From the NCBI GenBank assembly GCA_016207465.1, contig JACQPP010000152.1, forward strand, positions 1 to 6,687: 6,687 nucleotides of DNA. Reading direction: 5' to 3'. The position numbers were made by a program, and so were the translations under genes. The notes under the pieces were generated by a model. That model made no database searches and was not told the DNA's origin. It saw nothing but the letters and a program-made list of their open reading frames with translations. This document shows positions 1-5,553 of the stretch, piece after piece. The stretch's first letter is position 1, and each line of letters opens with the position of its first letter. This DNA comes from Methanobacteriota archaeon. Lineage in GTDB: Archaea; Halobacteriota; Syntropharchaeia; JACQPP01.

Positions 1-1
1 C

Positions 2-484
2 CGGGTGACCCTGTCGGACCTGGGGCGCATCCGGCTGGAGGCCCGCTCCATCGACCCCGCGAGGCGGTGGGACATGGAGATGGTGCGGAGGTACATCGAG
101 AACCTGAAGGAGGAGGGGGGCATCGAACTCTTGGTGCTGGACAGCCTCACGGGCTACCTCACCATCATGGAGCAGACGGGGGACCCGAAGGCGGGGGATG
201 GCCGCATGGCGCTCTTCGAGTTTTTCGACTGGCTGCACCGGCTCGACGTGACCAGTTTCCTCATCAGCGAGATGGGGGCCGACACCCGGGCCTACAGCCG
301 GTTCGGGAGCGACTTCCTTGCCGACGGGGTCGTCCACCTGGAGCTGGAGGTCCCCGACAACACCCACGCCCGCCGCCGCATCCGGTGCGTGAAAATGAGG
401 GGGAGCGACCACTCCCTCGACTACTACGCCCTCATCTACGGCGGCGGCCGGTTCCGGGTCCCCAGCAGCGACGTGTGGCGGTGA
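2..484 (+). CDS. KaiC/RadA-like RecA-superfamily ATPase, C-terminal part (5' end outside window)
   Basis: The reading frame is open from the window edge, so this is the C-terminal part of a longer protein; the GTG at position 5 is not a convincing start. The fragment has a Walker B-type strand, LLVLDSLTG, about 42 residues after that GTG. The C-terminal pattern is typical of archaeal KaiC-like ATPases: FLADGVVHLELEV, then RCVKMRGSDH and a final GGGRFRV strand. The Walker A loop would lie upstream and cannot be seen. Members of this family are single- or double-domain RecA-fold ATPases, often linked to signalling in archaea; the substrate or partner of this one is unknown. The TGA stop (482-484) forms the first bases of the long inverted repeat that follows. 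The family call is secure; the exact role is not. A RadB/RadA-type recombinase is less likely because of the KMRGSDH motif. Confidence 0.82.
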   Translation, partial: RVTLSDLGRIRLEARSIDPARRWDMEMVRRYIENLKEEGGIELLVLDSLTGYLTIMEQTGDPKAGDGRMALFEFFDWLHRLDVTSFLISEMGADTRAYSRFGSDFLADGVVHLELEVPDNTHARRRIRCVKMRGSDHSLDYYALIYGGGRFRVPSSDVWR

Positions 485-640
485 ATCCCTTTTCTTTCTC
501 ACTGGGTTCGGAGAAACCAGTGAGTTGCGGCGAAGCCGCAACCTTTTGTCACGCCTCGGCTCTGCGGAGCCGAGGCTAACGGAGGCCCCGCTTTTCTGCG
601 GAAAACCGGGGCCACCTACAAAAGAAAGAAAAGCGATTCA
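482..640 (+). other. Nested inverted-repeat element, potential four-way-junction fold
   Basis: Hand pairing gives a compact fold. P1 pairs 482-497 with 625-640 (15 of 16 positions, one C-C mismatch at 488/634). P2 is 498-505 with 517-524, P3 is 525-531 with 535-541 (loop GAA), and P4 is 543-549 with 618-624. These four helices meet with at most one unpaired base (542). Inside P4 are two hairpins: 553-562 with 567-576 (loop TGCG), and 584-590 with 607-613 continued by 592-596 with 601-605 (loop TGCG), extended outward by 581-582 with 615-616. About 60 base pairs cover roughly three quarters of the element. It begins on the T of the upstream TGA stop. It could be a structured RNA, a 3'-end processing or termination region, or a palindromic mobile repeat. 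Only one copy is seen, so the fold has no covariation support. Confidence 0.6.
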
Positions 641-654
641 AGTCGGAAAAACTC

Positions 655-669
655 GCGGACTTCGTCCGC
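655..669 (+). repeat. Perfect short hairpin with TTC loop
   Basis: GCGGAC at 655-660 and GTCCGC at 664-669 form a perfect 6-bp stem around TTC. This GC-rich stem with a three-base loop resembles hairpins at 525-541 and 1767-1793. It lies in the non-coding spacer before the permease gene. No function can be assigned. Confidence 0.6.
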
Positions 670-694
670 TCGCCAGCGGCTCCCGGCGGACCCG

Positions 695-750
695 CCCGGG
701 AAAGAAAAGGGCCGGATGTGTTCAGAACGAACCCCTTTTTCCCTCCCGGG
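695..750 (+). repeat. Long imperfect hairpin upstream of permease gene
   Basis: CCCGGG at 695-700 pairs with CCCGGG at 745-750. Inside an asymmetric internal loop, AAAAGGG (705-711) pairs with CCCTTTT (733-739), and GTTC (720-723) can pair with GAAC (729-732). The purine stretch AAAGAAAAG at 701-709 repeats the 3' strand of the P1 stem at 625-633, suggesting a related element. An alternative pairing, 683-687 with 711-715, competes with it. The hairpin ends 17 bases before the predicted permease start, so in a read-through transcript it would form the leader. Confidence 0.45.
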
Positions 751-767
751 TGAAACTGTGGATACCC

Positions 768-1769
768 ATGGCCCCCGGTTTCCTGATTGTGGCGCGGCAG
801 GAGTTCCTGAACCACCTGACGAGCCGGAGGTTCGTGGTGACCTTCCTGGTGGTGCTGGTGCTCTCGCTGGTGGCCCTGGCCCAGGGGGTGGGGGACTACC
901 AGGAGTGGCTGGTGGGTTACCAGCAGCAGACCCGTTTCCTGGAGTCCTCCAACTTCTCCTTCGGGGGGCCGGTGTCCGTCGAGAAGCCCTCGGGGCTCAT
1001 CCTCTTCCGCAGGATGGGGACGCTGTTTCCCCTGGCGGGGTTCATCGTGGCCATCGCCATGGGGTTCGACGCAGTGACCCGGGAGAGGGAGGAGCGCAGC
1101 CTGGTGAGCCTCTTGAGCCACCCGGTGTTCCGGGACAGCGTCATCAACGGCAAAATCCTGGGCTCCTTCGGGGCCCTGGCCCTCGTGGTGGGGTCGGTGG
1201 CCCTCCTCTCCGTGGGGCTCATGGGCATCTTCGGGGTCCCGGTGGGGCCCGAGGAGGGGGGGCGCATCGCCTTCTTCCTGGGGGTCTCCCTCCTCTACCT
1301 GGCGGTATTCTTCTCCATCGCCCTCTTCACCAGCGCCCTCTCGAAGAACAGCGGGATGAGTCTCCTCTACTGCCTGCTCATCGTCTTCCTCCTCTCCTTC
1401 GTGACCCCGGTGGCCCGGGACCTGGCGGTCTCCCGCCTGCTGGGCCCGAGCCCTGCGGTGAGCGTGGCCCCCGGGTTGGGGGAGGCCGCACTGAACGAGT
1501 CCCTGGCCCGCCTCCAGGAGTATGCCCAGCGGGTCCAGGGGGTGGAACGGCTCCTGGGGCTCATCTCCCCCCAGCAGAACTACGAGCGGGCCCAGAACTT
1601 CATCCTGGACCCCACCGCCCAGGAGTCCACCGGGGCCTTCACCACGGGGCCCCTCTCCCTGGGCCAGTCTCTGGGCTTCGTGGGGCCCGAGGTGGCCCTC
1701 CTCGCCCTCTTCCCCATAGTCCTCTTTGTCCTCTCCTACATCGCCTTCATGAGGATGGACATCCGGTGA
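768..1769 (+). CDS. ABC-2 type transporter permease (NosY-like family)
   Basis: The 333-residue protein is an integral membrane permease of the ABC-2 superfamily. Predicted membrane spans lie near residues 22-39, 83-100, 133-156, 166-190, 197-213 and 307-328. The cytoplasmic segment after the second span (about 100-129) has the family pattern: an acidic-basic stretch DAVTREREE, then SLLSHPV and a GK that precedes the next helix. A large loop at about 215-305 separates the last two spans, as in NosY-like permeases with an outer domain. I chose ATG 768 because MAPGFLIVARQEF matches the usual amphipathic N-terminus; the upstream in-frame sequence crosses hairpins and is not protein-like. GTG 750 is an alternative. 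No clear TATA box or ribosome site precedes it. The ATPase subunit is not in the window and the substrate is unknown. The NEW3-domain gene downstream is a likely partner. Confidence 0.85.
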   Translation: MAPGFLIVARQEFLNHLTSRRFVVTFLVVLVLSLVALAQGVGDYQEWLVGYQQQTRFLESSNFSFGGPVSVEKPSGLILFRRMGTLFPLAGFIVAIAMGFDAVTREREERSLVSLLSHPVFRDSVINGKILGSFGALALVVGSVALLSVGLMGIFGVPVGPEEGGRIAFFLGVSLLYLAVFFSIALFTSALSKNSGMSLLYCLLIVFLLSFVTPVARDLAVSRLLGPSPAVSVAPGLGEAALNESLARLQEYAQRVQGVERLLGLISPQQNYERAQNFILDPTAQESTGAFTTGPLSLGQSLGFVGPEVALLALFPIVLFVLSYIAFMRMDIR

Positions 1770-1793
1770 AATTTCCGCTTCGCGGAAATTTCA
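1767..1793 (+). repeat. Perfect 12-bp hairpin starting at the permease stop codon
   Basis: TGAAATTTCCGC (1767-1778) pairs perfectly with GCGGAAATTTCA (1782-1793) around TTC. The stop codon TGA is the first three bases of the stem. An outer CCGG pair (1763-1766 with 1798-1801) can extend it with a bulge. There is no T run directly after it, so it is not a bacterial-style intrinsic terminator. It may act in 3'-end formation or mRNA stability, or be a palindromic repeat. Confidence 0.75.
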
Positions 1794-1825
1794 TACACCG
1801 GTTCTACCCAGCGCGCGCCCACGGC

Positions 1826-1836
1826 CAACCTTTATG
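1826..1836 (+). promoter_or_regulatory. TATA-like promoter of the NEW3 protein gene
   Basis: The sequence CAACCTTTATG has a T/A core centred near 1833, about 28 bases before the GTG at 1862. This is the spacing expected for archaeal TATA-box transcription of a nearly leaderless mRNA. The same ten bases CAACCTTTAT occur at 4482-4491 before the 47-residue gene. The inference rests on position and repetition only. Confidence 0.5.
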
Positions 1837-1873
1837 TTTTTTCCACGCGAGCATAGCGAGCGTGGAAAAAACA
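1835..1873 (+). repeat. 14-bp hairpin overlapping the GTG start of the NEW3 gene
   Basis: Positions 1835-1848 pair perfectly with 1860-1873 (TGTTTTTTCCACGC and its complement). The interior reads GA-GC-ATA-GC-GA, so GC pairs with GC flanked by a symmetrical GA/GA mismatch that could form tandem sheared G-A pairs. The 3' arm contains the predicted GTG start at 1862-1864, and the 5' arm touches the TATA-like box. In a read-through transcript the start would be buried in the stem; in a leaderless transcript starting near 1860 the hairpin could not form. A DNA-level operator is also possible. Confidence 0.65.
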
Positions 1874-3550
1874 CCGCTCACGCTGGTTGCTCTTCTGGTC
1901 CTGTCGGGGCTGGCGGGGGCCCAGTCCTCCACCTTCATCCAGGGGACCGTGACCGGGGGGCAGACGGTGACGCTGGACAACCTCATCCTCTCCTTCGCCA
2001 TTGACGCCTCGAAGGAGCCGCCGAGCCTCCAGGTGACCATCACGGGGCCCTCCTCCTCGAAGACGGTGGGGCTGCTGAAGGGGGACTCCTATTCCCACAC
2101 CGACCTGGTCTCCAACCCGGTGCGGGGCCAGATGGTCCTGAAGACGGTGTTCACCCTTCAGGTGGTCTCCCTGGGTTCCAGCAGCGCCTACGTCACCCTC
2201 GCCTCGGGGCTGCGGCTGGTCTCCGATGTGCCCGGCCAGACCGCCGAGGCGGGGGAGACGGTGAAGTTCCCCCTCAAGTTGACCAACCGGAACCCGCGGG
2301 AGACCACGGTGGACCTGGGGGCGGAGCGGGGGACCATTCCCCGGGACTGGACCACCCAGTTCAAATCGGGGCAGACCCCGGTCTTCAAGGTCTTCCTGGC
2401 GTCGGGGGAGACGCGGGAGGTGACCCTGGAGGTCTCCACCACCGGGGAGACCCCCCTGGGGGACTACACCCTCTATGCCGCGGCCGACCAGGAGTATTTC
2501 CCCCTCTCGGTGAAAATCACCCGGACATTCCAGGGGGAGCGGGGGACTGCCACCGCCACCCTCCAGGACAGCCGGGGCCAGGCGGTCTCCGGGGTGGAGG
2601 TGCGGCTGCTGCGGGGCTCCAACGTCACCGCGCGGGCCAACAGCGGCTCCGACGGCCGGGTGCGCCTCGAGGCCCCCGTGGGCAAATACACCCTCTCGGT
2701 GGAGGGCACCGGGATGCGCCTGGGCCAGCCGGTGGAGGCCGACATCCGGGCGGGGAAGAGCGTGGACCTGGGGACCCTCCGGCTGGAGCCCCAGGACTAC
2801 TATGTCTCCATCGCCCCCGACGCCTCCTCCAAGTCGGCGAGCGCCAAGGAGGGGGGAAAATTCACCCTCAAGTTGCGCAACCAGGGCATCCGCGACGAGA
2901 CCCTCGACTTGGGCGTGGCGGGGCTCCCCGCCGCGTGGTCCTATGTCTACCGGGAGAGCGACAAGGCCACCGAGGAGGTGCGCCGCGTCAGCCTCGCCGC
3001 CGGACAGGAGCGCGAGGTGGTCCTCCTCCTCCTGCCCCCGCCGGGGCTCACCGGGGGCTCCGTCAACCTCACCGCCACCCTCGCCGGGGTCGGGGGTCGC
3101 CGCTACGAGGCCAACCTCTCCCTCGACTTCCGCGGGAGGTACGACATGGCCCTCCACAGCCCCCGGGGGCTCGCCGTCACCACCGGCCGCGGGACCACCG
3201 CCGACATAGACCTCGGGGCCTTCAACACCGGGGACGCGGGGAGCCTCACCAACCTGGTGGTGGAGGCCGAGACCCCCCAGGGGTGGACCGTCTCCGTGGA
3301 GCCCCGCCGGGTGGCCACCCTCGCCCCCGGGTCCAGCGCCCAGTTCAAGGTCCGCGTCACCCCCCCGGGGGACCTCTCCCCCGGCGACTACAAGGTGACC
3401 CTCAAGGCCAAGAGCGACCAGGTGGAGCGCAGCGAGTCCTACCGGGTCACCCTCCAGGCCGAGGCCGGCACCGTGGCCCTCGGAGTGATGGCCGTGCTGG
3501 TGGTCGTGGGGCTCCTCGGGTTCGTCTTCTGGAAATACGGGCGAAGATAA
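1862..3550 (+). CDS. Secreted, membrane-anchored NEW3-domain protein
   Basis: From GTG 1862 the 562-residue protein begins with a short signal peptide (about 1-20, hydrophobic LTLVALLVLSGLAGA, likely cut before Q21). An N-terminal beta region covers about 21-115. A NEW3-like domain follows at about 116-220, with the GDYTL motif. A carboxypeptidase-regulatory-like Ig fold lies at about 226-308, with SGVEVRLL and GKYTLSV. Two more NEW3-like domains lie at 312-425 and 426-535; the last has GWTVSVEPRRVATLAPG and SPGDYKVTLKAKS. A membrane span at about 535-556 with a KYGRR tail anchors it, leaving the beta domains outside. NEW3-domain proteins of this kind (COG1470-like) occur in archaeal envelopes, often near ABC permeases; that context and the 92-base spacing suggest a joint role. 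No catalytic motif is visible. There is no in-frame ATG near the signal peptide, so the GTG start is inferred from signal peptide position and the TATA-like box. Confidence 0.8.
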   Translation: MEKTPLTLVALLVLSGLAGAQSSTFIQGTVTGGQTVTLDNLILSFAIDASKEPPSLQVTITGPSSSKTVGLLKGDSYSHTDLVSNPVRGQMVLKTVFTLQVVSLGSSSAYVTLASGLRLVSDVPGQTAEAGETVKFPLKLTNRNPRETTVDLGAERGTIPRDWTTQFKSGQTPVFKVFLASGETREVTLEVSTTGETPLGDYTLYAAADQEYFPLSVKITRTFQGERGTATATLQDSRGQAVSGVEVRLLRGSNVTARANSGSDGRVRLEAPVGKYTLSVEGTGMRLGQPVEADIRAGKSVDLGTLRLEPQDYYVSIAPDASSKSASAKEGGKFTLKLRNQGIRDETLDLGVAGLPAAWSYVYRESDKATEEVRRVSLAAGQEREVVLLLLPPPGLTGGSVNLTATLAGVGGRRYEANLSLDFRGRYDMALHSPRGLAVTTGRGTTADIDLGAFNTGDAGSLTNLVVEAETPQGWTVSVEPRRVATLAPGSSAQFKVRVTPPGDLSPGDYKVTLKAKSDQVERSESYRVTLQAEAGTVALGVMAVLVVVGLLGFVFWKYGRR

Positions 3551-4411
3551 TTAAATTCCCAGGTCCAGCGCGCGGAGTCCCCCGGGGGTCTCCACCACGA
3601 AGAGATGCCGGGTGGTCGCCGTCCCCACCGGGGTGGGGCAGGTGAGGGAGACGTCCTCCCCCTGGGTGTAGGGGGTCCCCTGGAGGTCGGCGGGGCTCAG
3701 GGGACCGCTCCGGGTGGGGGCGCACTTGCGCAGGGGCTCCAGGCGGGCGCAGAACTCCATGGGATTGGCCGGGGGGGCCCCGGAGAGGCCCACGGTTCGG
3801 GCGGCGGCCTCCGCGCAGGGGGCCTGGAGGAGGGAGATGGCGAAGGCCGGGGCCCCCCCGCCGGAGGCTCCGGGCCCCGGCCCCTGGGGGAGCAGGAGGA
3901 ATATGGCGAGGACCGCGCCCAGGGCCGCCCCCGCAGCGAGGAGAACCCGGGGGCGGATGCGCCCGAGGAGGGGTCGGGGTTCCTCCAGGTCCCCCCGGGG
4001 GGGGCGCGTCCCGGCGGAGGCGCGGCCCGCCCTCTTCCGGCGCCGGGCCAGCGTCTGGAGGGGGCTCTCTCCGACGACCCGCACCGGGACCTCTTCCTCG
4101 GGGCTTCTCAGCAGAATCTGTGGGGCGGGGGCGGGGCTCCCGGATTCGGGGGTGTAGAGGCGGCGCACCTTCTCCCTCAGTTCGCGGCGCCCCGGCTCCT
4201 CCGGCTCCGGGGGAGGCTCGCCCTGCGCCCCGAGGGGGGCCTCCTCCGCCTCGGTGGGCTCGTATTTGAGCCTGCGGAGCTTCTGGTAGATGTCGTGGCG
4301 GCGCTCCCGGTAGTCCTCCTCGGCGACCTCCCCCCTGGCGTAGAGGTCGTGCAGTTCCAGCAGCCGCCTCTGGAGCTTCTCAATCTTGAGGAGGGCCTTC
4401 GGGGGGGCCAT
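3551..4411 (-). CDS. Single-pass membrane protein with SHOCT-like N-terminus and cysteine-containing outer domain
   Basis: The 286-residue protein starts with a predicted helical region (about 5-50). Its LYARGEVAEEDYRERR stretch resembles the SHOCT short oligomerisation motif (helix, G-E/I, E-E-x-Y). A proline- and acid-rich linker covers about 51-105, a basic segment (RRRKRAGR) lies near 123-130, and one hydrophobic span lies at about 155-174. By the positive-inside rule the N-terminal half is cytoplasmic. The C-terminal 110 residues would be outside and have four cysteines (199, 221, 230, 258), enough for two disulfides. I chose ATG 4411 over an upstream TTG at 4441 because a TATA-like box sits about 26 bases before the ATG. 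Its TAA stop abuts the stop of the NEW3 gene on the other strand. I do not recognise an orthologous family, and the function is unknown. Confidence 0.7.
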   Translation of the reverse strand: MAPPKALLKIEKLQRRLLELHDLYARGEVAEEDYRERRHDIYQKLRRLKYEPTEAEEAPLGAQGEPPPEPEEPGRRELREKVRRLYTPESGSPAPAPQILLRSPEEEVPVRVVGESPLQTLARRRKRAGRASAGTRPPRGDLEEPRPLLGRIRPRVLLAAGAALGAVLAIFLLLPQGPGPGASGGGAPAFAISLLQAPCAEAAARTVGLSGAPPANPMEFCARLEPLRKCAPTRSGPLSPADLQGTPYTQGEDVSLTCPTPVGTATTRHLFVVETPGGLRALDLGI

Positions 4412-4432
4412 GGGCTCTGTTGGGAGAGGCGA

Positions 4433-4440
4433 GATAATCA
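4433..4440 (-). promoter_or_regulatory. TATA-like promoter of the SHOCT-like membrane protein gene
   Basis: On the minus strand TGATTATC is centred about 26 bases upstream of ATG 4411, the archaeal TATA distance for a leaderless transcript. An 11-base inverted repeat, TCAAAATTTGA (4438-4448), overlaps its upstream edge and could be a recognition half-site pair. This is supported by position only. Confidence 0.45.
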
Positions 4441-4481
4441 AATTTGAGCCCCTTTTCCCCTCTTTTTCGGCATCGGGGGGT

Positions 4482-4495
4482 CAACCTTTATTATT
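4482..4495 (+). promoter_or_regulatory. TATA-like promoter of the 47-residue protein gene
   Basis: CAACCTTTATTATT lies 29-42 bases before ATG 4524, which would give an mRNA leader of only a few bases. Its first ten bases are identical to the box before the NEW3 gene (1826-1835). Confidence 0.5.
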
Positions 4496-4523
4496 CATGG
4501 AGGCCACAATACCCAGTTCGCCC

Positions 4524-4667
4524 ATGGGTTTCTTTCGCCGGGGAAAAGCAGAGGAAGAGGAGGAGGCGGCCCTCCAGAAGGAGACGGAAATCCGCCGGAT
4601 GCAGGAGAACACCGCGGAGGTCCAGGACCAGGTCCGCCGGATGATGCAGAACCTGCAGAAGCGCTGA
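4524..4667 (+). CDS. Small charged helical protein, 47 residues
   Basis: The ATG at 4524 gives a 47-residue protein beginning MGFFRRGK, followed by a run of glutamates. From about residue 15 to the end it is a continuous predicted amphipathic helix rich in E, Q, R and M (for example IRRMQENTAEVQDQVRRMM), likely a short coiled coil. The basic, aromatic N-terminus could touch a membrane surface or a partner. An in-frame ATG at 4497 would add nine residues, but it overlaps the end of the TATA-like region, so 4524 is preferred. The gene is divergent from the SHOCT-like gene and convergent with the DUF420-like gene, with three bases between stop codons. No known family is recognised. Codon-like third-position GC and the promoter support it as a real gene. 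Confidence 0.55.
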   Translation: MGFFRRGKAEEEEEAALQKETEIRRMQENTAEVQDQVRRMMQNLQKR

Positions 4668-4670
4668 GCC

Positions 4671-5117
4671 TCACCCGACATACAGGTAGTAGTAGGTGTA
4701 GGTTCCCCCGGCGGCCACCAGCCCCCAGAGGGCCAGGGTGGTGCGGCCGAGCCAGACGTGCTTCCTGTATCCCCGCTCGGCGAGGCTCCATCCCTCCGGT
4801 TTCTTCTCGACCCACCGGAGGGCGAGTCCAATCTGGAGGGCGGTGAGGAGGAACACAATCCCGGCCGCGGCCCGGTGGCCCCCGATGGCCTGGAGGATGA
4901 GGGGGGTGGAGGTGTATTTCACGGGCCGGGGCTGGGCGTAGAGGCTGGCGGCCATGAGGAGCCCCATGAGGAGGGCCCCCCCGGCGGCGGTGAGCATCAT
5001 GCGGTGGTGGCGCTTTCCCCGTCCCCGGCGGGCCTGGAGCATCCCGCAGAGGGCGAGGAGGTAGAACCCCCAGGCCCCGGCGAGGACGAGGGGGGCCAGG
5101 GCGTCGGTGATGGTCAT
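4671..5117 (-). CDS. Four-helix membrane protein resembling DUF420
   Basis: The 148-residue protein has four predicted membrane spans (about 6-27, 40-60, 83-101, 122-145). Conserved-looking histidines sit at span edges: HHRMMLTA (37-38), GGHRAAAG (81) and YRKHVWLGRTTLALWG (120), followed by a tyrosine-rich end TYTYYYLYVG. This layout resembles the DUF420 family, in which bacterial CtaM/YozB supports haem-copper oxidase function; the histidines could bind haem or metal. That link is family knowledge and is not shown here. ATG 5117 follows the upstream cupredoxin-like gene by 41 bases, most of which is a hairpin, and has no ribosome binding site. Co-transcription with the cupredoxin-like lipoprotein is likely and fits a role in electron transfer or metal handling at the membrane. 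A cytochrome b561-like protein is an alternative. Confidence 0.6.
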   Translation of the reverse strand: MTITDALAPLVLAGAWGFYLLALCGMLQARRGRGKRHHRMMLTAAGGALLMGLLMAASLYAQPRPVKYTSTPLILQAIGGHRAAAGIVFLLTALQIGLALRWVEKKPEGWSLAERGYRKHVWLGRTTLALWGLVAAGGTYTYYYLYVG

Positions 5118-5129
5118 GTTTTTTCGGTC

Positions 5130-5158
5130 TTGGTTGGCGAGCGGAGGCGAGCCAACAA
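5130..5158 (-). repeat. Hairpin directly after the cupredoxin-like gene stop
   Basis: Plus-strand positions 5133-5138 (GTTGGC) pair with 5151-5156 (GCCAAC), and 5130-5131 with 5157-5158 extend the stem with a one-base bulge. The interior reads GA-GC-GGAG-GC-GA on the plus strand, the same core layout as the hairpin at 1835-1873. It begins on the base after the TGA stop of the minus-strand gene and fills most of the gap to the DUF420-like gene. Confidence 0.6.
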
Positions 5159-5527
5159 TCAGGTGACGGTGACTGTCCCGGTGGCGTCGTGGCCGCTCTG
5201 CTTGTAGGGGTAGGTCCCCGGCTTGTCGAACTTCTGGGTGCAGGTGTTCTTCCCGGAGAGGTCGCACTTCCACCCCTCGCCGGTGGGGGTGTGGTCCATG
5301 GAGACCTGGTTGGTCCAAGTCACCGACTCGCCCGCCTTGACGGCCACCTGAGCGGGGTTGATGGTGTTGTGGTTCATCGTCACCTGGGTGCCCCCCGCCG
5401 GGGCGGGGGGAGCCGGGGTGGCCGCGGGGGCGGCGGGGGCCGCCGCCGGGGATGGGGGCTGGCTGCAGCCGCTGAGGACGACCGCGAGGGCCAGGCAGAT
5501 TCCAAGGAGCAGGGCTCGGGTGTTCAT
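5159..5527 (-). CDS. Cupredoxin-like lipoprotein lacking the usual copper-ligand cysteine
   Basis: The 122-residue protein has a lipoprotein signal: hydrophobic residues 5-19, then lipobox LSGC with Cys21. An Ala/Pro linker (about 24-46) leads to a plastocyanin-like beta domain (47-122). Recognisable family elements are VKAGESVTWTN, a histidine at 79 in SMDHTP, a KFDKPGTYPY strand, and a histidine at 113 followed by GTVTV. In standard type 1 copper proteins the C-terminal loop reads Y-x-C-x-x-H with a nearby Met. Here the Cys position is Gln110 and no Met follows His113. Cys88 and Cys96 may form a disulfide. Copper binding of the blue type is therefore doubtful, though two histidines remain. 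GGAGG eight bases upstream supports ATG 5527. It lies outside the membrane and probably shares a transcript with the DUF420-like gene. Confidence 0.75.
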   Translation of the reverse strand: MNTRALLLGICLALAVVLSGCSQPPSPAAAPAAPAATPAPPAPAGGTQVTMNHNTINPAQVAVKAGESVTWTNQVSMDHTPTGEGWKCDLSGKNTCTQKFDKPGTYPYKQSGHDATGTVTVT

Positions 5528-5535
5528 GGGAGAGG

Positions 5536-5540
5536 CCTCC
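5536..5540 (-). promoter_or_regulatory. Ribosome binding site of the cupredoxin-like gene
   Basis: GGAGG on the minus strand with eight bases to ATG 5527. It is the only clear Shine-Dalgarno site in the window, and it accompanies the one gene whose TATA-like box lies further upstream (about 40 bases), consistent with a short 5' leader. Confidence 0.6.
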
Positions 5541-5553
5541 AGACCCCACTGGG

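Noticed and set aside
482..640. A known RNA such as tRNA, SRP RNA, RNase P RNA or a riboswitch
   Set aside because: No T-loop GTTCGA, no SRP or RNase P core motifs, and it lies after a stop codon without a recognised ligand-binding core. The fold does not match a class I can name.
525..767. Long N-terminal extension of the permease through the hairpin region
   Set aside because: The frame is open, but its translation is low-complexity and crosses palindromes. Family proteins start at the level of MAPGFLIVARQEF.
1767..1793. Intrinsic bacterial-type terminator
   Set aside because: The stem is strong but no T run follows on the plus strand.
1832..3157. Long minus-strand open frame (441 codons) opposite the NEW3 gene
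   Set aside because: It is a shadow of the NEW3 gene caused by high third-position GC; its translation is glycine/proline-rich with no domain or signal.
4401..4407. Seven-G tract near the start of the SHOCT-like gene as a phase-variable repeat
   Set aside because: The run is short and G/C runs are common in this GC-rich window; nothing else indicates slippage control.
5133..5156. Possible integron attC-like recombination site (GTTGGC...GCCAAC placed after a stop codon)
   Set aside because: The ends do not match the RYYYAAC/GTTRRRY arrangement in the required order, the typical extra-helical bases are missing, and no integrase is in the window.
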